Shown: piece after piece, positions 9,301 through 18,892 of the stretch
Numbering within the stretch: position 1 is the stretch's first letter
Layout: each line of letters starts with the position of its first letter
NCBI GenBank assembly: GCA_905250885.1
Contig: CAJNOQ010001243.1
Span: 1-34,120, forward strand
DNA from: Didymodactylos carnosus
Taxonomy: Eukaryota > Rotifera > Eurotatoria > Philodinida > Philodinidae
DNA length: 34,120 nt
Direction: 5' to 3'
Notes under the pieces: model-generated
What the model was told of the DNA's origin: nothing
Database searches by the model: none
What the model saw: only the letters and a program-made list of their open reading frames with translations
Position numbers and translations under genes: made by a program

Positions 9301-12300
9301 TTTATTTTTTTCGCTTTTTGACACTTCAATTCGATTCCGTATGTGAAAGTGTCTGTGTCTATGTATGTGAATGTTCTATGGGTTGAAGGTTTTCTGAACA
9401 CTATCTCTGGCTCTGAAGAAAAGAGAAAGTAGCGTAAAAACTTGAGCGCCTTTTCTCCTCGATGCAGTATTTTCTCAGTATTTTCAATTGTAAAGACATT
9501 TAACCTTAAGAAATTTAGCGACAGCAAACTATTATCTCATAGAAAAACATGATAAATAACTTCTACACTCATATTTTCGCTTCAAAATGCTTCCCCGCAG
9601 AGAAGCTGCAGGCAAGGTCTCGAAAACGCACACTTTTGGCCCTCAAAACCCATTCTCAAGCTCAAATTCGAATTTCTCCGGCAAATCTTGTTCGAGAATG
9701 ATGACAATTTTGCACATATACATCTCGATGCGCTCTGTCGATTGGTTACAAAAGGGAGGTTTCAAACTGAAAAGTAAAAATTTTATTTAAATTTTAAAAA
9801 TGGACATATGAGCCGAAAACAATTAAACTTTTTTTCTAGAAAACTACAAGTCCGTAAACCCTCAAACTCTTTCCATATATATTTTGAAGTGTCCTCTACA
9901 TTGTGGCAAAGTCTAAAACAAATCTAAATGGGAGGACTCCTCCCCCTTAAGGAGCGCTCGTCTGATTTTTAGGCTTTTTCTTCATGGGTTTTTGTATCGG
10001 GACACTTCATATTTTCGCTTCTGAAAAAGGCTGAGCAAAGAATAAGCTCATTTTAGTTGTTATTTTTTTAGCGATCTCGATTAGTAGAACAAATGTCGCT
10101 CTGTCTAAGCATGTTATTAGCATAACAAGTCAAGTGCGATTCTAAAAATCGCAGTCTCTTGTATTTCGTTTGAGACGATATGCCATAGCAGAAAGCTGAG
10201 TCTAATTTGTTTATAGACAGGTAGTTTCACATCTTTCGTTTCAGCATTCAAAGAGGCAAAACCTACCAATTTTTATCCCTCTCCTTTTCTAAGTTACTCG
10301 AAAATTAACCATGTGCTGAAGTGGATTGCAAGTAAGAACAGTAGAAGATTGCAAATTCTATAGTATTAGAAAACGAACAGCTCGGGACCTTCCAGGACCC
10401 TCTGGTTCGACTTACTTTTTTGCTTTCCTTCTTGCTTTCTCAACAAAAAGAATAAAACGGTGAGTCAGTTTTTATCAAACCGTAAGTAAGTGATGACGCC
10501 TAACGTTTCTTAATATTATTTTATTATGACTGAGCTATGGAAGGAAGGAAAACAAATTGTGGCAGAATGATAATTAATTTTAAAAACTGTCTCGATCGAT
10601 TAAGAGAGAAGAACTTGATATTTCTTTAGATTAATGAATTCGGATTTTTCCCGTTAATCGATAAATTCGATATTGAATTGAAATCCCATGACAACAAATT
10701 AGTTATTGTTTTAAAATTGGTGACAGACTTCGCAGGAAAATCTATTTTGGATCGATTATATGAACTGTATGACCGCTATCTGCATAAGAAAATAAATCCA
10801 TGTATATTTAACCCATGCCCAACGGATACAGTTTGTCAGGAGACGTGTGACCTGTATAATTTTGGATGTTATTGTGGTTCATCGGACGTTGGCATATGTG
10901 GAAAATATGCCTATTGCGTAAATACATCAAGTAATACAACAGAATATTTACATTATGAATGTTTGTGTACGGACGGTTATATTAAGTCAAGTAATTCGTT
11001 GGGCAATTGTGTGAAAAGACCAAAAGAATGTACTGAAATAAAATGTGGTCCAAATGCTAAATGTGTAAAGGTAGGTATTTAGACAAAAATGTAGGTATAC
11101 AAGATGAAAGTATAATTCTAATGATATGTTACATTATACAGATCAGTGATCAAGAATTAACTTGCGTTTGCGAGTATGGCTACATCAATGATCCTATAAA
11201 TAAAAATGTCAGCGAAATAAAGTGTATTGATGTCAACGAATGCATACCGAAAAATCCATGCAAGAATAATTCCATTTGTATTAATCTACCAGGAACGTAT
11301 AAGGTACAGTGAAAACCCGATCTAAAACAAAATTCTATATTCTCTTCTTCATTTTATTCTAGTGTCGCTGTCAAGAAGGCTTTGAGGGTTTAGATACAGG
11401 AGAAATGTGTGTCGATACAAATCCATGTAAACAACCGCAATGTATCTGTCCCCCAGGTAAAGCGTTTGTCTTTAAACGTTAATTCTGAGTTAAAAATGCT
11501 GGTTTTTCATCGTATTAGATTCTCACTGCGTTCGTATTAATTCGACTCGTGATTACTACTGTAAATGTCGTCACGAGGAAAAACAAGGTCCATGTGGTGA
11601 AAATCAAATGTGTATATCAAAAGATCCTAGTAGTGTATATAATATTAGTAAAATCGCTTATGAATGTCGATGTATCAAGGATTATGAGCCAAAAATAACA
11701 GGCGACGGATGTAAACGACGTCCACTATTGTGTTCTCGTGATAAAATATGTGGTAATTATTCAGTATGTGTACCAAAAGATGATTATCACCTTGAGTGTA
11801 AGTGTAGAGAAGGATTTATACCGAAGAAAAATTCTACAGATGATTGTGAAGATGAAGATGAATGTAAAACGAAGTTTGAATGTTGTGGAGAAAATTCGAT
11901 ATGTGAAAATATAGTAGGAAGCTATCTGTAAGTATAAAGATATAATACTATTTTTGATTGTAGTAAAAAAACGGAAAAAAATTTCGTATTCTAATATATT
12001 TAGTTGTCATTGTAAACCTGGATATGAGCACGATGTAAGAAAAAAATGTGTTGATATTGATGAATGTAAGATACAACCACCCCTCTGCAAAGAACATGAA
12101 TTATGTCGAAATACAATTAGTTCTTATGATGTAAGATTTTATTCAATACATTTGTATATATTTTTATTTATAATTTATCTATTTCAGTGTGATTGTAAAC
12201 CAAAATATCGGCGTAATGTTACATCAGGTATGTGTTTGCCAATTGATCCTTGTGAACATAATCCATGCGGTTCAAATTCAAAATTATGCGAAGCAAATAT

Positions 12301-15070
12301 GTTAGATTTAACATACATTTGTTTGAAACAAATGGATTATGTCGCTATTATTCGCACACTAAAATGTTTACCAGAATATAGTGATGAAAAATCCGAAATA
12401 TTTAAGAAATTAAAAACAGAACTCGAATTTCAAATTAAACAAGAATTAAGTTCGTTTAATATAACAAAATGTAGTTTAAATGCTATTATTCCTGATGGTA
12501 TAACAGGTACAAAATTAGTATTTCAAATGATGTTTCGTGAGAATTTTCATGAAGCACAATTGGTATTGAATAATGAAAAATTTACAAAAAGAATGCAAAA
12601 TATTGTCTATAATATAGCTTCGCCTATTCAACACTATGAATTTCTTTTAACAGCACCTTATCGTACCTGTTTTAGTCAGCCCAATTCTACTGAATATATA
12701 GAATTTGCTCGACATTGCATATTTTTATTAAAAGAATATTTGAAAGAAAGTATTCCAGAACAGAGTGATGTGTTAAGGAAATGTCAACTCGATGGAATTA
12801 CAAAAGCAAGCGATGGTCAATTATCATTTAAAATATCCTATAGTGTAATACAAGATGGTTATGATACTACCATTAAAGAATTAGCAATAAAGGCTGTTAA
12901 AAATACATTTGTATTATTCGTAGATCAAACAATTGTCTCAAGAAATTTCAGATTTTATTCATATAAACAATCACCAACAGCTGATTTAACAAAATTTGAA
13001 ACATTAATTTATAAAGAATGTATTCTTCTACTCAATGAAAATCAATCTGATTTTATTCGTCTTATTAAAGTACCATCAATTGAAAAATTAGAATCTGGTG
13101 GTTTTGCTTATCCAATAGAAATGATTTCTTCTGTTGCATTATCTTTTAGTGAAGCTGAACAATTATGTCTAGAAGCGTTAGAAAAAGTATTAGATGATAC
13201 AGAAATAGCTATTTTTGGTACAGGAGAAGTAATTAAGCCACAATCCGTATGTTTATCTTTTACATTATTATTTGAAAATCATACATATACTGATGATTTA
13301 AATAAAATAGATTCAAAAATATATCAAGATATTAATACAATATTAAATGAAGAGATCAGTAAACGATTTATAAGTAAGATTACTTTTTCTTGTATATCAC
13401 AACTAATATTTATTATTTCTACTATTTAGATGAACCAATTAAACTTTTAAGTTGGAAATGTGAAGTACTAAAACCCTCACTTGGAACAAAAATTAAACTA
13501 CTCGTTGAATTACACAACAATAGTGCTATCTATGTAACACAACAATTAAAGAGTATCTTTGGATTAATCATTAAAAATGGATATATTACTCATGATAAAT
13601 TGACGCCAATTGACTACAGATGTGACTTTTTACTTCATTTAATAATCCTGTTTCGAATTAAAGATGCTAAAGATAATTTTATTCCAGATTATCATGATAA
13701 AACATCAAGATCATATAAACAATTATCAAATTTATTTAATTTAAATAGTCAAATGTCTCCCTATAATGCTAATCTATATTCAATTTCTATTGAAGATCAC
13801 GATATTCTTATTCAAATAATTGGTGATTGTCTACCTGATACTCGTTTACAATTTTTATCTGCTTGTCGTCGAATTATAAATGAAAAAGTATTAATTCTTT
13901 TCTCAATTTTTCGTTCAAGTCTATCATCTTATAGTTTTACAACAATCGAATATTATCGATCATTTATTGGATTAAATTGGCTACCTGAATATGGTGATCA
14001 AACATCATTTGCATTTTGTAATTTAGAACAAATTATAGTCAATGGTCTTATAAACGCATTGAAAATAGACAAATTAGAACAAGGATTTTTGAAAGCAAAA
14101 TTAGTTTGGATTAGACAAAAATCAGATTGTATAAAAGGACCCGCTCAAAAAAAACCATGTGTCGAATTTAAGGTGAGTTATTAAAACTAAATTATTCTCA
14201 CTTACATTCACACAACATCCGACAAAGAGAAACATAATGTCCAGTCCAATTGTAAAGTAAAGAAATCAAATAAGTAAAATTGATGAATACTGAACAAACA
14301 ACAGACAAGAAGAAGAAATTAATTGTTTGTGTTTCTCATAGTGCGTAAAATAACATCGGTCAGTAATCACAACGATCTGAAGAAAGAATTGAACATGTCC
14401 ATTGTTTTCTCTATGAAATGATCATTTTAAGGTGTGTTGAGAGAAAAAGACAGTGAGAATAAGAGACTTAAATAGTTGTTTATTTACTTTTCATACACAC
14501 ACACACACACACATGAATCAAAATAAATAATGCTAAATTGTCAGATTAGTAACTTAAGACCTATGCTATTTATTATATAGAATAATATAAATTTTATTTT
14601 AGGTAACTGTTGATGTTAAAGATACATATTCAAGTGAAGTTATTCGTGATCAATTGATTCAAGTATTTTCTACGGACGTACTAACATATTTTGAACAATC
14701 ATTAATTTCTGTTGAGAAGGAAATAATGGAATGTAAAATTATTTTACTTGGAGTTGACTATCATACAGATTATAATGATAGGGATTCAAAAAAATATCAA
14801 CAATTAATTACCTCGTTAACTCAACTTATTAGTACAAAATTAATTGAAAGAAAAATTGCGAATGCTGTTTTATCAATGAATTGTACTCAAATTACAAAAT
14901 ATACTGGAGAAGAACAGAATGGTGTGGAATTAACTACTGAATTTCTAGTACAACAAATTGAAAGCTTAACAATTCAACAATGTGAAGAAGAAATATTAAC
15001 TTGTTTGAAAGAAGATGTTGTAAAATATTGGCAACTGATAAGCAAGTCAGAAATATCAAAGAGAAAATAA
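6356..15070 (+). CDS. Secreted SEA-EGF-SEA multidomain protein (10 exons, 1,900 aa)
   Basis: Proposed exons: 6356-6722, 6890-8595, 10630-11070, 11142-11303, 11363-11456, 11519-11927, 12004-12130, 12188-13373, 13430-14172 and 14603-15070. The joined CDS is 5,703 nt with no internal stop, and each junction keeps frame with GT-AG ends. An N-terminal signal peptide (MREKIFLLLYLIPFAFA) is followed by a polar linker to about residue 200. About five SEA-like modules (205-746), an EGF-like array (about 747-1145) and about seven more SEA-like modules (1153-1885) then follow. SEA assignment rests on the recurring pattern Y-x-D-x-x-x-(D/S)-S-x-x-Y/F followed by an amphipathic helix and an alternating beta segment. 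The usual G-S-V-V autocleavage motif is not evident. There is no C-terminal membrane helix, so it is probably an extracellular matrix or secreted adhesive protein. Many N-x-S/T sites are present. The exact function is unknown. Confidence 0.85.
6890..8595 (+). CDS. Exon 2: N-terminal SEA-like module array
   Basis: This 1,706-nt exon encodes residues 123-691. Modules start near residues 205, 317, 432, 526 and 656, and the last is interrupted by the 2-kb intron and completed in exon 3. Helical/beta patterning recurs, for example LTDLDKDSLSYYKKALKSL and KSLNNLDQKSKEKLERAF. If the donor at 8596 is not used, the frame runs to a TAG at 8671-8673 and adds 25 codons, giving a protein of N-terminal modules only. 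A possible 42-nt in-frame intron lies at 7775-7816. Confidence 0.8.
8596..10629 (+). other. Long intron 2 (2,034 bp) of the SEA-EGF gene
   Basis: The donor is ATG|GTAAGT and the acceptor TTTCTTTAG|ATT, joining phase-0 codons so that the fifth SEA-like module continues without a gap. It is far longer than most introns here. It holds an inverted repeat at 9143-9277 and a repeated CATATTTTCGCTTC motif (about 9570 and 10008). ORFs inside (9213-9527 minus, 9587-9790 plus) show no domain. Confidence 0.75.
9143..9277. repeat. 20-bp perfect inverted repeat inside intron 2
   Basis: AAAAATTGTTCAGCATCAAA at 9143-9162 is the exact reverse complement of 9258-9277. The 95-bp spacer has no coding content. 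It may be the remnant of a small inverted-repeat transposon. Confidence 0.6.
10795..12316 (+). CDS. EGF-like domain array (exons 3-8) of the SEA-EGF protein
   Basis: Residues about 747-1145 hold seven or eight Cys-rich EGF-like modules, with recurrent C-x-C-x(2)-G-(Y/F) endings such as CVCEYGY, CRCQEGFEG, CKCREGF and CHCKPGYE. Three modules begin with the calcium-binding EGF signature: DVNEC (11229-11243), DEDEC (11851-11865) and DIDEC (12053-12067). These predict Ca2+-stiffened tandem EGF pairs. The array is cut by short introns (71, 59, 62, 76 and 57 bp). Several introns fall immediately before the C-x-C motif of a module, a regular placement that suggests duplication of EGF exons. An atypical Cys-poor segment (residues about 905-960) probably contains one or two degenerate modules. 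Confidence 0.85.
12131..12187 (+). other. In-frame stop-free intron (57 bp) inside an EGF-like module
   Basis: The donor is GAT|GTAAGA and the acceptor TATTTCAG|TGT. The length is a multiple of three and there is no stop, so retention would insert 19 mostly hydrophobic residues between NTISSYD and CDCKPKY. The EGF framework is only restored when it is spliced, so I call it an intron. Confidence 0.8.
12341..15067 (+). CDS. C-terminal SEA-like module array (exons 8-10)
   Basis: Residues 1153-1885 hold about seven SEA-like repeats starting near 1153, 1252, 1353, 1455, 1562, 1674 and 1788. The clearest signatures are CLPEYSDEKSEIFKKLKTEL, HTYTDDLNKIDSKIYQDI, FIPDYHDKTSRSYKQLSNLF, WLPEYGDQTSFAFCNLEQII and DYHTDYNDRDSKKYQQLI. 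Introns at 13374-13429 (56 bp) and 14173-14602 fall inside modules. The protein ends in a basic polar tail with no membrane segment. Confidence 0.75.
14173..14602 (+). other. Intron 9 (430 bp) with (AC)n microsatellite
   Basis: The donor is AAG|GTGAGT and the acceptor ATTTTAG|GTA. It contains an (AC)n run at about 14495-14513. Splicing joins EFK to VTVDV within one SEA-like module. Confidence 0.75.
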
Positions 15071-15171
15071 AAAATTTGAACACTATACATGTAAAATAGT
15101 TGAAGTTAAACTTGTAAAAAAACTGTTGAATACCACCTACTCTTTATCTACTGATTGATGGAGCTATTCAA

Positions 15172-15177
15172 AATAAA
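15172..15177 (+). terminator. Candidate polyadenylation signal of the SEA-EGF gene
   Basis: AATAAA lies about 100 nt after the TAA at 15068-15070. It is the first canonical hexamer seen after the stop. Confidence 0.5.
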
Positions 15178-16078
15178 ATACTTTAATACTGATGAATTCA
15201 ATCTGTTGATTTAAAAAGTTATGTCAGTCATCGTGTCTGCCTACTACTGCTCGATTTCTTTGGGTGAAGACGGTGTATAGAGATCAAAATGACATAGTCA
15301 AACGTTCTATATAGAATATTGTATCTTATCTTATGTATTCTCTCTTATGTATTCTCGCATTGTTGTACAATTCTTAATGTTATATAACAAGTAAAAATAC
15401 AAGAATTTTTTTGTCTACAAGATGAAATTTTGAAAAATGTCAAATTATTCACTCAATTCGATGAGAAACGCACTTCAAATTGATATTTTTCGCGGTTTAC
15501 TCTTTCACACAAAGGTTTATGCGACTTGTCCATAAAAAACGGTCAAAAGTGTCACAGCGTTACCGTTTTTCTGATTTTTCTTTGATTAATACAGATTAAT
15601 TAGAATAGTTTCGAACTTGACAAGCTATCACATTTTGTAGAGCGAACAATTTTCTACAGACTGGCATACTTGTTCAATGTTTACCAGCCCATTTTCACTC
15701 TTTTAGATACGCTTTTCAGATAGTTTGTACAACAGCTGTATTTTCATGACAAATCAACGTTCAAAGCCGAGACACTTTTCATTTTGTAGAGAAATGTCTA
15801 ATCTACTTAATCATCTAGTTGCCATTTTAGATTAGTTTGTAGCTTTATTGCAATAACTTTTCGAAAAAGAGCAAAATAAATGGAGCCTCGAAAAAACGAG
15901 CCTCCAAATAATAGCTTTTTCCTGGATACCTATGCAATTAAACTTTCTTTCCAATGCGTAGATTTGTAGAGCAAACTTTTCTGATCAAAATAAGACCTCG
16001 CACGACGCTATATGACGTTGCGTCAAAAAGTTACAAGCATTTTCCTACAACTCCTAAAACTGAGCATCTTACACAGTG
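15178..16078. other. Intergenic stretch with repeat-family fragments
   Basis: No gene is seen. A 13-bp direct repeat CTTATGTATTCTC is at 15330-15342 and 15344-15356. The motif TTTGTAGAG(C/A) followed by AAC or AAT recurs at about 15636, 15784 and 15963. It is shared with the inverted-repeat element near 30.2 kb, suggesting eroded copies of one family. A near-palindrome GGAGCCTCG..CGAGCCTCC lies at about 15885-15908. Confidence 0.4.
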
Positions 16079-16449
16079 TTTTCTCTACATGGAAGTTACA
16101 CCTGAAGTATTTCCCAAGATTTTTTAACATACTTCAAGCTAGAGAGTTCGGATTTGTTTTATTTTAAACCAGACATCAAACTACCCGGGCTAACCGGCGC
16201 CGATTTTTCAATTGGATCTTAGTTTTTTGTCAAGCTGAGGATTTCTAGAAAACCAAGAAGAGTTTTTCGTGTTTTTGAGATTGTTGGTTGTCTACAGAAC
16301 GAATAGAGACTTAATTGAAAAATCGGCGCCGGTCAGTCGATGTAGTTAGGTGCTTAGTTTAAAATAAAACAAATCCGAATTATCTAGCTTGAACTTTATT
16401 AAAAAGTTTTGGGAAATATTTTAGGGTCTTTCTTGGACCTTGTTCTCTA
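16079..16449. mobile_element. Long inverted-repeat (foldback/MITE-like) element between the convergent genes
   Basis: The left arm, about 16101-16222, and right arm, about 16311-16425, are clearly alignable reverse complements. Shared blocks include TTCGGATTTGTTTTATTTTAAA (left 16147-16168), CAAGCTAGA, TATTTCCCAA and CCGGCGCCGATTTTTCAATT (left 16194-16213). The spacer is about 90 bp. Weaker pairing may extend the arms to 16079 and 16449. There is no coding capacity and no clear target duplication. Confidence 0.75.
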
Positions 16450-17754
16450 GAAAACTCTTAAACGGTAAGATTTGGAGACAAAAAAAGATTTTCATTCTCA
16501 TAACTCATTGGGCCTAACATTTATGGAAAGTTTCGTGAAGATCGAATTTACGATGACGGAGAATTTCTGAGAGAGAACCCTTAAAACAACTGGAAGTAAC
16601 ATTGATCTCTATAAAATGCAACTCTCATTGTTAGTATTCAATGATGTTACAGGCTTTCAAGTGTCTCTGACAGCAACTATTCGAAGGTGGAATGTCCATC
16701 GCCTATAATATAGGCTCAAATTCATTCACATTAAGAGTTTGAGTGATTAATTATTATCGAACATGTGATCCCTCTCAATGCATCGGATATTGATCGTGTA
16801 CTAATAACACATAAAAGTATTCCAAAAATACATTTTGAAATGGCAAGACACATCACATAACTCTCCGCGGTAGCAGTAAGCAGCATGAGCGTGAGTGTGA
16901 AAAAAATTTCATTCGCGGAAAAGTCATTCACGGAAGAATCGGTATACTTTTTAATCACCTCTATGCCGTATTGATATGTAAATTTGTACTCACCGCTGAA
17001 GTTTGATTACATCTGAAAGTTTTTTAATCAACGGAATACTAACTATTTGCATTCTTTGATTTAAACAATTACCCCAAAAAGGAAAAAGCATCGCCCAATG
17101 CCATTACATTCAACAACTTGTTTGTGTTTTTGCGTACGAATACATAACTTTTCAAGAAGATTTCAACCTCCGGTCGATAGTCACTGGCAAAAGTACAAAA
17201 TATGCTTAAAAAATTCAATTTACAGAAAATCACTTAGATCTACAAACCGTTATTATTCTCCACCGTTTAGATTAAAAATTGTACAATGGGACCATTAAAA
17301 ATGTGCATAGAAACGAAAATCTGATATTTATGATGTTCACTGCTATCCATTTTAGCGTATAACGCAACTAATAACAATGCAAAAGATATTACTATGGGTA
17401 TCTGACAGATGGAATTCTATGTAACGTAACATAAGTTCAGTATAATTATGCCTCTCTGTCTCTCTTTATGCCTACAAATTAAATACAATGTTTTTTAAAG
17501 TAGAAAAGGTATGGATATTTTTAGATTAACTTTTGAACGAATACTAGATTTAAGACTCTTATTAATTGATAGAGGAGGACTACAAAACTCTGTATATAGG
17601 TCATAACTAAAATAAATGTGACGATCTCTGGTACTTGATGATAAACTGAATTTTCTCAATTATAACACACACTTTAATGGCATCTATAGCTTTATGAAAG
17701 ATGAAGAATTTCCTGCTACAATCTTGTTTATATTCTACAATAAATCTGTAATCT
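16450..17754. other. Intergenic stretch, nothing further supported
   Basis: Small ORFs at 16731-16958 (minus) and 17098-17298 (plus) have no domains or splice context. A CATTCxCGGAA motif appears twice near 16909-16936. Much of the right part is presumably the 3' UTR or flank of the GPCR gene. Confidence 0.35.
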
Positions 17755-17760
17755 TTTATT
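17755..17760 (-). terminator. Candidate polyadenylation signal of the GPCR gene
   Basis: TTTATT on the plus strand is AATAAA on the minus strand, about 190 nt beyond the stop codon at 17952. Other AT-rich hexamers nearby make the assignment tentative. Confidence 0.3.
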
Positions 17761-17951
17761 TACAGATCTGATATAGATTTTCCGTAGATTTTGTTGAAGA
17801 AAGCTTGCTTGAAGAGTTTCGAACAGTATATTGTCTTAGATGACTATATCAGGGTAGTTCAAACAGTCACTTTTTTTAGCTAGGGATTTGTGTTTTACGA
17901 TACACATACATACAAAATAATCTAAAATGAATTAAAACAAACAAAATTTCA

Positions 17952-18892
17952 TTATTTTTTTAAAAATAATGATCCATTAGCTGACGACGATGAATGCTCG
18001 CCGTCATTTTGTTTTGGTATAGCAAAATGAGGAATAATTGTCGGAATTTTTGCTAAATTATCCAACGGTATTGATCCATTTTGTGATGACGCTGAATTAA
18101 ACGGTGTTGGTGGAGTGTTTGTAAATAATGTGTGAGGAAAATGTTTTGGAGGTTTATTTAAACTGTTACTGTTAGTCAGATTAGATCGATCAGCAACAGA
18201 ATTCATGGAAAATTTTCGCAGTTGTGATATTTGATTTGGTTCAATAGAAAAGCGATAATGATATGAACGAAATTTTTCTGATTTACATCGACGATTGTTT
18301 AATGATTTAGATCGACGTGAGTTACGTAAATTTGTTGATGGTATTATATACGTAGACGGAAAATCATGCGATTTAAATGTTCTTGATCCGATAACAAATT
18401 TATATTTAGACATTGAAAATGTGAATAGTGTATCTCGTCGAGATATTTGTCGTTGAGGTGATTGACTATTTATTTCTGAATAAGGATGATGATAAATGGA
18501 TGGTGATGCTGGCATAGTGCACGTTGTACCATTTTGCATATTTTGTTGCGTAATTAATGCTGTTTTATTTGTTTGAGTATTAGAATAACATATGGGTAAT
18601 GGATGTTGTTTCAACACAGTATTCACTGTTGGACAAGATAAACGATTAGGACGAGATTGTTGAATTAATTTCATTTGATGAAACGTTCTGTAGTTATCAT
18701 TATGATTTCCGATTCCATTAAGATGATCGTACGATCTATTGTGTAATGTATTTGTTCGAACTGGGCGATAAGATATGGCCTGAGTAGCGATAGACCATCG
18801 ACACAGTGTACGTTTAAAACCATTACGATAACGTTTGGACATAATATTATATAAAACAGGATTTACTGTAGCAGACAAATAGTACAGTATAC
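17952..18892 (-). CDS. GPCR last exon: TM7 and long cytoplasmic tail
   Basis: The acceptor TTATTTAG is followed by codons for GILYYLSATVNPVLYN, completing TM7 from the loop residues FFTS in the previous exon. After the basic helix-8 segment (KRYRNGFKRTLC) the frame continues about 280 codons of low-complexity, Ser/Thr/Asn/Pro-rich, basic sequence, ending SLFLKK and TAA then TGA. The tail has no recognised domain. It offers many potential phosphorylation sites for arrestin binding or scaffolding. Confidence 0.85.

Noticed and set aside
9213..9790. Two ORFs in the 2-kb intron of the SEA-EGF gene
   Set aside because: There is no domain, no splice context and no codon bias resembling the flanking exons. 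One overlaps the inverted repeat at 9258-9277.
16731..17298. Small ORFs between the two main genes
   Set aside because: There is no recognisable family, start context or splice partner, and composition is as expected by chance.
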